Source: Anaerolineae bacterium (lineage in GTDB: Bacteria > Chloroflexota > Anaerolineae > Anaerolineales > E44-bin32). From it: a stretch of 14,063 nucleotides of DNA. Below, one piece after another: positions 1 through 7,343 of the stretch. The number at the start of each line of letters is the position of its first letter. Position 1 is the first letter of the stretch. Both the position numbers and the translations under genes were made by a program. The stretch is taken from contig JAUVOZ010000036.1 in the NCBI GenBank assembly GCA_030598885.1, forward strand, positions 1-14,063, written 5' to 3'. Below the pieces are notes generated by a model, which was not told where the DNA came from, did no database searches, and saw nothing but the letters and a program-made list of their open reading frames with translations.

Positions 1-747
1 ATGAAGCAAAGCTTCTGTATCGACCACCTTTCCCCTTGAAGTATTTATCAGCAGGGCAGTTGGTTTCATCAGCTTAAGCTGGGGGTAGCTGATCAAATGG
101 AGGGTTTGTTTTGTAAGAGGAACATGAAGTGTTGTGATGTCGGCCTCAGTCAGGAGTTCCTCAAATGTGACCAGTCTTGCGTTCAACTTAAGTTCAACTT
201 CAGTTCGTTGTAGGGGATCATGGTATACCAAATTAGAGCCGAAAGCCTTAATCCGCTGGGCGACTGCCTCTCCTATTCGACCCATGCCAACAATCCCAAC
301 AGTTTTTCCAAATAAATCGTGCCCCAGGAGGAGACCAGGATCCCATGTGCTCCATAAACCTGACCGGGCATATTCGACCGCCTCTGGTATTCGACGGGCG
401 ACGCTTAAGATCAAGGCTACAGTGAAATCCGCGGTGGAGTCGGTCAGAACGTCAGGTGTATGGCCGACCTGGATCCCCCGACGACGACACGCATTAAGAT
501 CGATATGCTCATAGCCTACCGACATCGTACTGATCACACTCAGACGGGGGGCACCTTGTATGAGATGATCATCGATGCGGTCGGTAAGCAAGCAAAGGAG
601 ACCATCGCAATCTTTGACCATTTGTGTCAATTGATGATAAGTTGGAGGTTCATGTTTAGACCAGATCGTTATTTGGCCTAAGTTTTGAAGTCGATCAAGA
701 GCCGATTGGGCGATCGACCGGGTGACAACAATATCCGGTTTTTCCAT
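1..747 (-). CDS. 2-hydroxyacid dehydrogenase, glyoxylate/hydroxypyruvate reductase type (3' end cut by window)
   Basis: The minus strand is open from an ATG at 747 to the window edge, giving 249 residues. The family runs about 320, so roughly the last 70-80 residues are missing. These enzymes reduce 2-keto acids such as glyoxylate or hydroxypyruvate with NAD(P)H in the cytoplasm. Visible are the N-terminal catalytic lobe with SVGYEHIDL (about 76-84), a TPDVLTDSTADF helix start (97-108), the dinucleotide-binding GMGRIG (154-159) and the substrate-binding Arg in NTSRG (R238). The catalytic Glu and His lie beyond the edge and cannot be checked. An acidic residue after the second strand (YHDP, D177) leans toward NAD(H). 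The start is supported by a GGGAGGG Shine-Dalgarno 3 nt upstream. It is transcribed divergently from the histidine kinase. Exact substrate is not decidable; phosphoglycerate dehydrogenase is a less likely alternative. Confidence 0.88.
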   Translation of the reverse strand, partial: MEKPDIVVTRSIAQSALDRLQNLGQITIWSKHEPPTYHQLTQMVKDCDGLLCLLTDRIDDHLIQGAPRLSVISTMSVGYEHIDLNACRRRGIQVGHTPDVLTDSTADFTVALILSVARRIPEAVEYARSGLWSTWDPGLLLGHDLFGKTVGIVGMGRIGEAVAQRIKAFGSNLVYHDPLQRTEVELKLNARLVTFEELLTEADITTLHVPLTKQTLHLISYPQLKLMKPTALLINTSRGKVVDTEALLH

Positions 748-767
748 CAACCCTCCCATTTTAGTAT

Positions 768-784
768 TCCCAGTATACCTGGGA
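768..784. promoter_or_regulatory. Dyad TCCCAG-TATAC-CTGGGA over a -10-like box
   Basis: A perfect 6-bp inverted repeat with a 5-nt centre lies about 20 bp upstream of the dehydrogenase ATG. Read on the minus strand its centre contains TATACT (777 to 772), a 5/6 match to a -10 box, with no convincing -35. This could be a repressor operator over the promoter, or an mRNA hairpin. The promoter role is inferred. Confidence 0.35.
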
Positions 785-904
785 GCAGCATGAGAAGCTA
801 TAAAACAATGAGTAACGCTTCATACGACGACATATAGTTAAACTACGATAAACGGGTTTCGGGATGGGATAATTGGCTCATGTAAACAACCTATATCTTC
901 ACTG

Positions 905-910
905 TATAAT
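905..910 (+). promoter_or_regulatory. Candidate -10 box of the kinase operon
   Basis: An exact TATAAT lies 30 bp before the GTG at 940. No good -35 sits at the expected distance (TGTAAA at 881-886 is weak), so an activator or alternative sigma factor may be involved. Placement fits a short leader of about 20 nt. Confidence 0.4.
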
Positions 911-939
911 CGACTTAGAGTTACGCTAGGGTGTATCAG

Positions 940-3900
940 GTGAGCGAAAATTCGCCAATGGCGGAAAAAATCGCAGGGAGCGATGGCCAGTCAGCCTCGG
1001 AGGTCGCAGCCCTCTTTCAGAGGTTAGCTTTGGATTTGGGCCAGATTCAAGATACGAATCTGGCGCTAGATGTCATTTTACGACAGGGTCAGAAGCTGCT
1101 CGAGGCAAGTAGCGCGGCTGCTTTTGTGATCGGTGAAGATGGCTATCCTGTACATCACATCTTGATAGATTTACCTACTAAGGCAGTCGACCTGCTGGCT
1201 AATGCCTTAGAAATTCTTTTCACTGATGCGCCACATGAATTGCTCTCCGGCGCGGTGATGATCGAAGATCTGGCTGCTGAGGATTGTCCGGACTTGGTCA
1301 ATCTGGGGGAGCTGGGAGTGGATTCTTGCTTGGTTCTCCCCCTGGCTCAGCGTGGTGATCTCCTCGGAGCACTTTGGTTCTTATTTAAAAAACGTCATCA
1401 TCTAACAAAACTGCGATTGAATTGGGCGGTAGTTCTTGCCAGTCATGCGTCGCTCACTCTTGAGAATGCACGCTTGGTTGATTTGGCGTTGAGACAAGCC
1501 ACTGAGTTGGGGGCTTTCTATGAAACCGCAGCGACTGTCGAGAGCAAGCACGACCAATCTGACTTGCTCAATCAAATCCTCAACCAGATGACAACCTTGC
1601 TTGATTGCCAGATGGGGGTCATTTTCCTGGCTGATGAAGAAAGACATATGCTTACGCCAGTGGTCCACCGTGGGATCCGCAATGGTTTTCAGGTTATGGA
1701 ATGTCCGTATGGTGAAGGAGTGGCAGGAAGGGTAGCTGAAACTCGTGAGCCTCTCGTAGTCGATGAATGTAACAACTGGGAGGGGATGGCTGAGTCCTTG
1801 GAAGGGAGCAGCAGTAGCGTGCGGGTGTTAGGCATGCCCATGATATGGCATCAGCGTTTGATAGGTGTCTTGGATTTAGCGGCGAATATCACCAGAAGGT
1901 CTTTCTCGGCGAAAGACATTCGGCTCGCGAAGTCAGTTGCATATCAGGCAGCAAATGCACTTGGGATAGCTAGTCTCATAGAGTCAGAACGTAGGCAATT
2001 TCGCATGGCAGAAGCTCTACAGGAGGCTTCTCTGGTCTTCAGTCATCAAGTTGAACTAGATGAAGTTCTTGATCGCATTCTCGAACAGGTGATGCATGCT
2101 TTCCCCTGTGACGCGGCGAATATCCAACGGGTTGAAGGAAACCGGATACAGATCATACGCCATCGGGGTTACGAACGCTTCGATCTTTCAACCGGATCGA
2201 TTAACGAGTTTTCTGTGGAGATTGAAGATGATATTAACCTACAACGTTTGATGGCCGGTGAAGTTGTGGTTATACCTGATACCACTCAGGAACCATCCTG
2301 GAACTTCCATCCAGGGTGGGAGTGGGTGAGGTCGTGGGCTGGTTCTCCCATTCAGTATGGTCAAGAAATTCTCGGTTTTATCAATCTTGATAGTTCTACC
2401 TCAGGCACCTTTGATGATGCCACCATTCAATCGCTAGCAGCCTTCGCCGCACATGCTTCAGCCGCGATGCATAAAGCAGAACTCTACCGAAGATTAGCAG
2501 GAGAACATCGGAGACTGCGAACGCTTTATGATATTGAACGGGCAGTCACCGTAAGCCTAGAGCCAGATGAAATATTAACTCATCTGTTAGAGGGCGCGCT
2601 AGATGCTGTACATGGTGTGTTCGGTCAAATTTTCATGGTAGCGGATGATAAAAAAGATACGCTTAAGCGCGGACCGAGAGTGGATCGCCTGGGGGACGAT
2701 GATTTAGCAGTTCATCCCCAAGCGAGACAGTTGGTAGAACAGTCAATCAACCAGGTCACCCCTGTGCACGCTACCTTGATTTATCCTTCACGAAGCTATA
2801 GCGTTCTTGCTTTCCCCATCGCAACTGGCAAGCACGTCTGGGGGGGCGTTCTGGTATGGATGGCAGACGACGAGGAAAGCATCGAGGCGTGGCTTGAAGT
2901 ATTTCGTGCAGCCGGTCAGCAGGTTGGCTTGGCATTGACCAATGCGGATCAACATGCACAGGTGCAGCGTCGCCTGGCCGAAATGACCCTTCTTCAGCGA
3001 GTGGTCAGAGCTATTGCGGGAAGATTGGAAGTGGAATCCATGCTCCGAGAGGTGACCGAGCAGCTTCATACGAACCTGGGATTCCCGGCGGTTCAAATCT
3101 ATCGGCGAGTGGGTGATGAGTTAGTGCTGGTAGAGGCTAGCGGCCCTCAACCAATCTTAGAGCGGATGCAAATCCAGCGGGGGATCATGGGCCGCGTTGC
3201 AAGAACAGGACAACCGGCACTTGTTGAAGACGTACATAAAGATCCGGACTATGTGGCCGGATTAGTAGGTACGCAAGCTGAGTTGGCGGTTCCAATCCGG
3301 CTAGATGAAGAGATTATTGGTGTATTAAATATTGAAACTTCTGATCCGTCTCATGTCGATAATGGCGCGCTGGAATTGCTAATGCTTCTTGCGGATCAGG
3401 TCTCAGTGGCATTGCAAAATGCTACTTTGTATGAGCGCGTACAAGATAATGTCGTTCATCTTGAAGAACAAATCAAGATCCGAACTCTTGAATTAGAACA
3501 AGCATTAGAAAAAGCACAAGAAGCGGATCACGCCAAAGCCCAGTTTGTTGGAGATATTTCACACGAATTACGTACTCCGTTGACAAACATCGGTCTTTAC
3601 CTTGACCTGGTTGAAATGGGCGACGAGGATCGGTTTATAGAATATATGACTACCTTGAGGCGCGAAACGGAACGTCTGGGATCACTCATTGAGCAGTTAT
3701 TAGCAATCTCTCATCTCGATACTGGTCAGGTAGAGCTAAAACCCGAACCAACCGACGTTAATTCATTGATTCAAGTTCTGGTTTTGGATCGAGCACGCAT
3801 GATCGGAGAGAAAAATCTGGATTTGAATGTGGTGACCAGGAAAGATCTCCCATTGGCTTATGTTGACCCACAGCATATCATTCAAGCGATGACTAATTTA

Positions 3901-4236
3901 TTGACCAACGCAATGAACTACACACCCTCCGGTGGAAAGATAAATATTGAAACCAAGCAACGCACATGGAAGGGCAGACAGTGGGTGACAGTTGCGGTGG
4001 GTGATACGGGTCCGGGGATCACCGGAGAGGAAAAGAAACGGGTCTTTGATCGGTTTTATCGGGGACTGGTGGGAAAAACCAGTGGGATCCCTGGCACCGG
4101 TTTGGGTTTACCTATAAGTAAGGAGATAGTCGAGCGTCACGGAGGACGAATTGAGTTAGTGAGTAAAAGCGGAGAGGGAACATGCTTCACATTGTGGTTA
4201 CCAGTGGCTGAACAGACAGATCCTGACCATCGGTGA
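940..4236 (+). CDS. Five-GAF soluble sensor histidine kinase
   Basis: A protein of about 1,100 residues with no signal peptide or membrane segment, so a cytoplasmic sensor. Numbering from the in-frame GTG at 931: five successive GAF-like domains at about 25-190, 200-350, 365-520, 540-680 and 695-845; a charged coiled-coil linker at 845-875; HisKA with DISHELRTP (phosphoacceptor H878); and HATPase_c with N box (N993), G1 DTGPGI (1025-1030), F box FDRFYRG and G2 GTGLGL (1055-1060). All kinase motifs are intact. The ligands are unknown; GAF domains bind cyclic nucleotides, haem, tetrapyrroles or other small molecules, and I see no decisive chromophore or haem motif. I prefer GTG 940 because AGGGTG lies 6 nt upstream; GTG 931 and ATG 958 are alternatives. 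The response regulator gene follows on the same strand and is the obvious partner. Confidence 0.93.
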   Translation: MSENSPMAEKIAGSDGQSASEVAALFQRLALDLGQIQDTNLALDVILRQGQKLLEASSAAAFVIGEDGYPVHHILIDLPTKAVDLLANALEILFTDAPHELLSGAVMIEDLAAEDCPDLVNLGELGVDSCLVLPLAQRGDLLGALWFLFKKRHHLTKLRLNWAVVLASHASLTLENARLVDLALRQATELGAFYETAATVESKHDQSDLLNQILNQMTTLLDCQMGVIFLADEERHMLTPVVHRGIRNGFQVMECPYGEGVAGRVAETREPLVVDECNNWEGMAESLEGSSSSVRVLGMPMIWHQRLIGVLDLAANITRRSFSAKDIRLAKSVAYQAANALGIASLIESERRQFRMAEALQEASLVFSHQVELDEVLDRILEQVMHAFPCDAANIQRVEGNRIQIIRHRGYERFDLSTGSINEFSVEIEDDINLQRLMAGEVVVIPDTTQEPSWNFHPGWEWVRSWAGSPIQYGQEILGFINLDSSTSGTFDDATIQSLAAFAAHASAAMHKAELYRRLAGEHRRLRTLYDIERAVTVSLEPDEILTHLLEGALDAVHGVFGQIFMVADDKKDTLKRGPRVDRLGDDDLAVHPQARQLVEQSINQVTPVHATLIYPSRSYSVLAFPIATGKHVWGGVLVWMADDEESIEAWLEVFRAAGQQVGLALTNADQHAQVQRRLAEMTLLQRVVRAIAGRLEVESMLREVTEQLHTNLGFPAVQIYRRVGDELVLVEASGPQPILERMQIQRGIMGRVARTGQPALVEDVHKDPDYVAGLVGTQAELAVPIRLDEEIIGVLNIETSDPSHVDNGALELLMLLADQVSVALQNATLYERVQDNVVHLEEQIKIRTLELEQALEKAQEADHAKAQFVGDISHELRTPLTNIGLYLDLVEMGDEDRFIEYMTTLRRETERLGSLIEQLLAISHLDTGQVELKPEPTDVNSLIQVLVLDRARMIGEKNLDLNVVTRKDLPLAYVDPQHIIQAMTNLLTNAMNYTPSGGKINIETKQRTWKGRQWVTVAVGDTGPGITGEEKKRVFDRFYRGLVGKTSGIPGTGLGLPISKEIVERHGGRIELVSKSGEGTCFTLWLPVAEQTDPDHR

Positions 4237-4272
4237 CCCTCTTATGCTAGATAAAAGAAGTGGAGCAACATC

Positions 4273-4299
4273 ATGATACTTTACTTTGAACATGGTTAG
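4273..4299 (+). other. 8-codon ORF ahead of the response regulator
   Basis: ATG 4273 has a good GGAG Shine-Dalgarno 7 nt upstream and encodes MILYFEHG before a TAG. It is out of frame with the response regulator and overlaps that gene's possible upstream starts (TTG 4286, ATG 4292). It may be a leader peptide or chance. The only well-placed Shine-Dalgarno in the intergenic stretch belongs to this ORF. Confidence 0.25.
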
Positions 4300-4330
4300 T
4301 TTGGCTCAGCTCTTGCACGAGAATGAAAGT

Positions 4331-5389
4331 ATGACCGACCAGGAAAATAACAACTCTGGTGCGACTCTGCTTGTAGTTGAAGACGATCTTGCCTTGCTTA
4401 GGGCGCTTCAAGACATCTTGGAGGCGGCAGGTTTTCAGGTACGGACAGCTACCCATGGGGAGGAGGCGCTGGAGTCCTTCCGCCAGAAGAAGCCGGACAT
4501 GATTCTTTCCGATATCTCGATGCCGGTCATGGATGGGCTTCAACTTTTCGAGGCCATACGCAGGCAGTCGGGAGGTATGGCTATCCCCTTCATCATCCTC
4601 TCCGCACACAGTAGCGGTAGAAGAGAGGATAAATTCCGCGGCAGATCATTGGGGGTTGATGATTACATCACCAAACCTATTAGTAGTCATGAATTGCTGA
4701 CCACGGTGCGCGCTTGCTTGAGACGGTCGGATGAGCTCATGGCGGAGCAGATTAAAATTGCTTACAAAGATAGCTTGCTCGCATTCGCCAACGCAATTGA
4801 GTTGAGGGATAAAACTACTTATAAGCACGTAAGACGGATCGATGCTTATGCACAAGCGATGGCAAATGAGCTAGGGTGGGATGAAACTCGGCGGGAGGCA
4901 TTGGAGTACGGCGCAATTCTACATGATATTGGCAAGCTCGAAGTGAATTTAGGCATCCTATCAAAGAAAGAGGAATTAACGCCAGAGGAATGGGAAGAAA
5001 TGCGTAAACATCCCGAGTTCGGCGTTAAAATGATCGAGACAATTGACTACTTAGTACCTGTGGTTCCTATGATTCTTCATCACCATGAACGGTGGGATGG
5101 TTCGGGTTATCCATATGGATTGTCAGGGGAAGAAATCCCTGAGGAAGCGCGTCTACTTGCCGTTATAGATAGTTTCGATGCCATGACGACCGATCGTCCT
5201 TATCGATCGGCCATGCCTCCTGAGATCGCATTGGAGGAAATTAAACAACGGGCTGGAGTGCAATTCGATCATAAGATGGTAGAAATATTTCAACTTATTT
5301 GGGAGAGTAGTGTAGTTAAGTCAATTATGAGAGATCAAGTAGAAAGTGGAGATGAAATTGAGGGAAAAGAGAGAGGAGTCCAATATTAG
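4331..5389 (+). CDS. Response regulator with HD-GYP c-di-GMP phosphodiesterase domain
   Basis: A 352-residue protein in the RpfG-like arrangement. An N-terminal receiver (about 10-130) starts LLVVEDD, has phosphoacceptor D61 in LSDISMP and the conserved Lys in ITKP. After a helical linker comes an HD-GYP domain (about 145-325) with HVRRI, the metal-binding HDIGK (H198, D199), KHPEFG, HHERWDGSGYP (GYP at 259-261) and DSFDAMTTDRPYR. These are the residues of active HD-GYP enzymes, which hydrolyse cyclic di-GMP. Phosphorylation by the upstream kinase presumably controls that activity. The start is uncertain: ATG 4331 leaves a normal short N-terminus but has only a weak purine stretch upstream. 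TTG 4286 and ATG 4292 would add up to 15 residues with no better Shine-Dalgarno. The gene lies within 100 bp of the kinase with no terminator between them, so an operon is likely. Confidence 0.93.
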   Translation: MTDQENNNSGATLLVVEDDLALLRALQDILEAAGFQVRTATHGEEALESFRQKKPDMILSDISMPVMDGLQLFEAIRRQSGGMAIPFIILSAHSSGRREDKFRGRSLGVDDYITKPISSHELLTTVRACLRRSDELMAEQIKIAYKDSLLAFANAIELRDKTTYKHVRRIDAYAQAMANELGWDETRREALEYGAILHDIGKLEVNLGILSKKEELTPEEWEEMRKHPEFGVKMIETIDYLVPVVPMILHHHERWDGSGYPYGLSGEEIPEEARLLAVIDSFDAMTTDRPYRSAMPPEIALEEIKQRAGVQFDHKMVEIFQLIWESSVVKSIMRDQVESGDEIEGKERGVQY

Positions 5390-5407
5390 CCATTAAAGAA
5401 TGGCTAA
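5386..5407 (+). other. Perfect 9-bp hairpin over the response-regulator stop codon
   Basis: TTAGCCATT and AATGGCTAA are exact reverse complements around an AAAG loop, and the stop codon lies inside the left arm. No T-run follows, so it is not an intrinsic terminator by itself. It may protect the mRNA 3' end or act with the terminator 34 bp downstream. Confidence 0.55.
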
Positions 5408-5440
5408 ATTCACCTCCCCCAAGCGATGCAAGACGTTGGG

Positions 5441-5469
5441 CACCCAGGCTAACAAGCCAGGGTGTTTTT
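5441..5469 (+). terminator. Intrinsic terminator of the kinase/HD-GYP operon
   Basis: CACCC-A-GGCT and AGCC-A-GGGTG form a GC-rich stem of nine pairs with one A/A mismatch, closed by an AACA loop and followed directly by TTTTT. It is well placed 50 bp after the response regulator stop. Confidence 0.85.
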
Positions 5470-5522
5470 AGTATGCTAGTATCCAGTAACTGAATGGGTT
5501 TGAAAAAAATGGAGGTGAATGA

Positions 5523-5570
5523 ATGGGGAGGGGGAATGAATTTTATTGGGATATCAATATGCATAAATGA
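5523..5570 (+). other. 15-codon ORF behind a near-perfect Shine-Dalgarno
   Basis: GGAGGTGA at 5511-5518 is the strongest anti-SD match noticed in the window. The core GGAGG lies 7 nt before ATG 5523, which encodes MGRGNEFYWDINMHK and then TGA. A second ATG at 5536, in another frame and also behind a G-rich stretch, would give 19 codons. No homology can be recognised. It may be a small protein, a leader, or chance in a purine tract; no clear promoter is seen between the upstream terminator and it. Confidence 0.25.
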
Positions 5571-5654
5571 GATACTTCGTCGCCTCGCCCCTTAGAATGT
5601 CATTATGCTATCACAACTGCTGGTTGTAGAGGTAAGTATCTGAAAATAGGGGGC

Positions 5655-5684
5655 TTGACAAACTGGGCGTATTTCTGGTAATCT
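5655..5684 (+). promoter_or_regulatory. Promoter upstream of the recombinase
   Basis: A consensus TTGACA (5655-5660) is followed after 18 bp by TAATCT (5679-5684), preceded by TGG, which makes an extended -10. This predicts a start near 5691 and a leader of about 80 nt. GATAA/TTATC dyad half-sites just downstream (within 5698-5712) could be an operator. Confidence 0.5.
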
Positions 5685-5746
5685 TATTATGCTTATGATA
5701 AGTACTATTATCGCAAGCAAGAAATATTCAAGGACAACTATACAAT

Positions 5747-5776
5747 ATGCATACTGATGTTGTCAAACGCTTATGA
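5747..5776 (+). other. 9-codon leader ORF overlapping the recombinase start
   Basis: ATG 5747, with AAGGA 11-12 nt upstream, encodes MHTDVVKRL. Its TGA overlaps the recombinase ATG as ATGA (5773-5776). The recombinase itself has no Shine-Dalgarno, so translation may depend on ribosomes finishing this leader. The coupling is inferred from geometry. Confidence 0.4.
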
Positions 5777-6747
5777 CGACTATAAAAGAATCGATCAATG
5801 ATTATCTAGAGACCGTCTCGTTGTCTCGTAGTCCAAATACTGCCCGAACATACCGTAATGCATTGGAAGCGTTTTCCGTAACGCTAGAGGTTATCGGCGT
5901 CGATCAGGAAACCACACCGGCATCTAAGGCTTCTGAAAATTGGATAGCTGATTTCTCCACTGCATTAAAAGGATACGCACCTGCGAGCGAGCGACTATAC
6001 CTTACTGCAGCCACCGGATGGTACGAATTCCTGGCTGCTGAGCGATTAGCCGACATAAATATTCCGCGTATACGCTCGCTGATTCGACGACGCGCACGCC
6101 GACCAGGACAACGCCTCCCCCAATTTCCACGAAAACACATTGAAACAGTATTGCATTATGCAATTAATCTTACAAAAGCTCCGGCGAAAGACGAACGGGC
6201 ACATCTGCGCAATCTCCGCGATCGATCTTTCTTACTCACCTTGGCCGACACTGGCCTTCGTGTTCATGAGGCATGTAATCTGCGCCGAGGGGACCTAGAT
6301 TGGAACGAAGGACGAGCACAATTGGTGGGTAAAGGAGATCGTGAGGCATTAGTCCGCTTCTCAAGACGCGCTATCTCAGCCCTGAGAGAATACCTTATTG
6401 CTCGAGCTAAATTAGACGGTGCTTCTGGCAGACCTCTGAGTGCCCTACCCCTCTTTGCTCGTCATGACCGTGGAGCTGGGAAAAAAGTGCTTCCAATTAC
6501 TACAACGACCGGTCGGGCAATCGTCCACCAGCGTACTGGCGAGTCTCTGGGGCCTGAGCATAAGGGCGTCATCACCCCCCACTCATTCCGACATTATTTT
6601 GTGACCACCGTCCTGCGAGCTTCAGGTGGTAACCTCAAGCTAGCTCAGGAACTTGCCCGTCACCGCAACATCACCGTCACCCAACGCTACGCACATTTAT
6701 CAGATGATGAGCTTGATCGGGGTTATTATGATATCTTCGATTCTTGA
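5773..6747 (+). CDS. Tyrosine recombinase / integrase (XerC/XerD-like)
   Basis: A 324-residue site-specific recombinase that cuts and rejoins DNA through a phosphotyrosine link. The N-terminal core-binding SAM-like domain spans about 5-100 (SRSPNTARTYRNAL), followed by a very basic linker RRRARRPGQR. The catalytic domain holds the full set: R163 in TGLRVHEA, K187 in VGKGDRE, H270 and R273 in HSFRH, H297 in ARHRNIT, and nucleophile Y306 in QRYAHLS. Length and active site argue for a working enzyme. No excisionase, phage or transposon genes are adjacent, so it could be a housekeeping-like Xer paralogue or the remnant of an integrated element. Canonical XerC/XerD identity cannot be settled here. 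The start follows from the ATGA overlap with a leader ORF; it lacks its own Shine-Dalgarno. Confidence 0.9.
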   Translation: MTTIKESINDYLETVSLSRSPNTARTYRNALEAFSVTLEVIGVDQETTPASKASENWIADFSTALKGYAPASERLYLTAATGWYEFLAAERLADINIPRIRSLIRRRARRPGQRLPQFPRKHIETVLHYAINLTKAPAKDERAHLRNLRDRSFLLTLADTGLRVHEACNLRRGDLDWNEGRAQLVGKGDREALVRFSRRAISALREYLIARAKLDGASGRPLSALPLFARHDRGAGKKVLPITTTTGRAIVHQRTGESLGPEHKGVITPHSFRHYFVTTVLRASGGNLKLAQELARHRNITVTQRYAHLSDDELDRGYYDIFDS

Positions 6748-6771
6748 ATATCTAATTGGTGGTAGACGATT

Positions 6772-6824
6772 TTGACTTCAGGGTAGACCCAATGTACCAT
6801 TGAGAGGGTCTGAACGCCTACCCT
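6772..6824 (+). promoter_or_regulatory. Promoter with nested inverted repeats
   Basis: TTGACT (6772-6777), a 17-bp spacer and TACCAT (6795-6800) form a reasonable promoter for the secreted-protein/ParA pair. A compound dyad surrounds the -10: AGGGTAG/CTACCCT (6780-6786, 6818-6824) outside, and ACCC-AATG/CATT-GGGT inside around the centre TAC. It could be an operator. It could also be a stem-loop ending recombinase transcription, but no T-run follows. Confidence 0.45.
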
Positions 6825-6908
6825 ATGATTTGATGAGGTTTGGTCCTCATAATTTGTTTACCATCATCTAGACAGACGGTCCTGTTTTCTACCAGGAGAG
6901 CAAAGACA

Positions 6909-7307
6909 GTGAAAAAGGAAGTTATTCTGAGTGTTCTGATAGCCGTCATTCTGGGTGCGACAAGTGTGGCACGGGCAGAAGGGCAAGAAAGAAATCGTGT
7001 AGTAGAATTGCTTCCTACGGCATCTGTAATTTCTCCGGTCATCAGCCCGAATGACACCCAGGAGATCTTTATCACCGTACGTGATCAGAACCTCAACCCT
7101 ATTTCAGGCGCAGCTTCGATGGTCACGATCCATCTTCCAAACGGAGATCAGAGCGTATTGATGCCCTTGTCAGACGAGAATGGTGTCAGCCGGCTAAACC
7201 TTAGCATTAATAATCAACCTCCAGGTGCTATCGTTTCTCTAGAATACCGGGTAGTCTATGGTGACCTCCAAGCCACCACACGCGATTCGTTCCGCATATG
7301 GTGGTAA
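6909..7307 (+). CDS. Small secreted protein with Ig-like domain
   Basis: A 132-residue protein of unknown function. The N-terminus VKKEVILSVLIAVILGATSVARA is split here as a basic head (KKE), a hydrophobic core and an AxA-type cleavage site before EGQ, i.e. a Sec signal peptide of about 22-23 residues. The remainder looks like one beta-sandwich of the Big/macroglobulin type (ITVRDQNLNPISGA, then VTIHLPNG and DENGVSRLNLSI). Such folds occur in surface and adhesion proteins. GTG 6909 is preferred because AGGAG lies 10 nt upstream and the signal peptide then sits at the terminus; a TTG at 6840 would add 23 residues in front and spoil it. The ParA gene starts 36 nt downstream, so the two are probably co-transcribed. 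Function remains open. Confidence 0.75.
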   Translation: MKKEVILSVLIAVILGATSVARAEGQERNRVVELLPTASVISPVISPNDTQEIFITVRDQNLNPISGAASMVTIHLPNGDQSVLMPLSDENGVSRLNLSINNQPPGAIVSLEYRVVYGDLQATTRDSFRIWW

Positions 7308-7343
7308 ACCGACATCAGTAAGGTCAAGTTATCCTCGCAAAAG

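Larger units (their letters stand above)
5390..5772. other. Gene-poor 383-bp intergenic region
   Basis: Between the response regulator and the recombinase I find a hairpin over the stop, an intrinsic terminator, a purine-rich tract with a very strong Shine-Dalgarno and a 15-codon ORF, a promoter, and a 9-codon leader ORF. Two copies of GAATGAAT (5517-5524 and 5534-5541) flank a G-rich stretch. A longer reading frame on the opposite strand (5325-5564) has no plausible protein character. Confidence 0.5.

Noticed and set aside
134..681. Two plus-strand reading frames (134-514 and 460-681)
   Set aside because: They lie antisense to the dehydrogenase, whose minus-strand frame has clear family motifs throughout; they have no Shine-Dalgarno or recognisable domain.
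835..845. Short palindrome TAGTTAAACTA upstream of the kinase
   Set aside because: Five-base arms in AT-rich sequence are expected by chance and its position relative to a promoter is unclear.
5500..5541. Possible G-quadruplex or triplex tract in the purine run
   Set aside because: G-runs are uneven and the mirror symmetry is imperfect; a strong Shine-Dalgarno is a simpler reading.
5325..5564. Minus-strand 79-codon frame over the terminator region
   Set aside because: It crosses the regulator 3' end and the terminator and its translation looks like reverse complement of purine-rich DNA.
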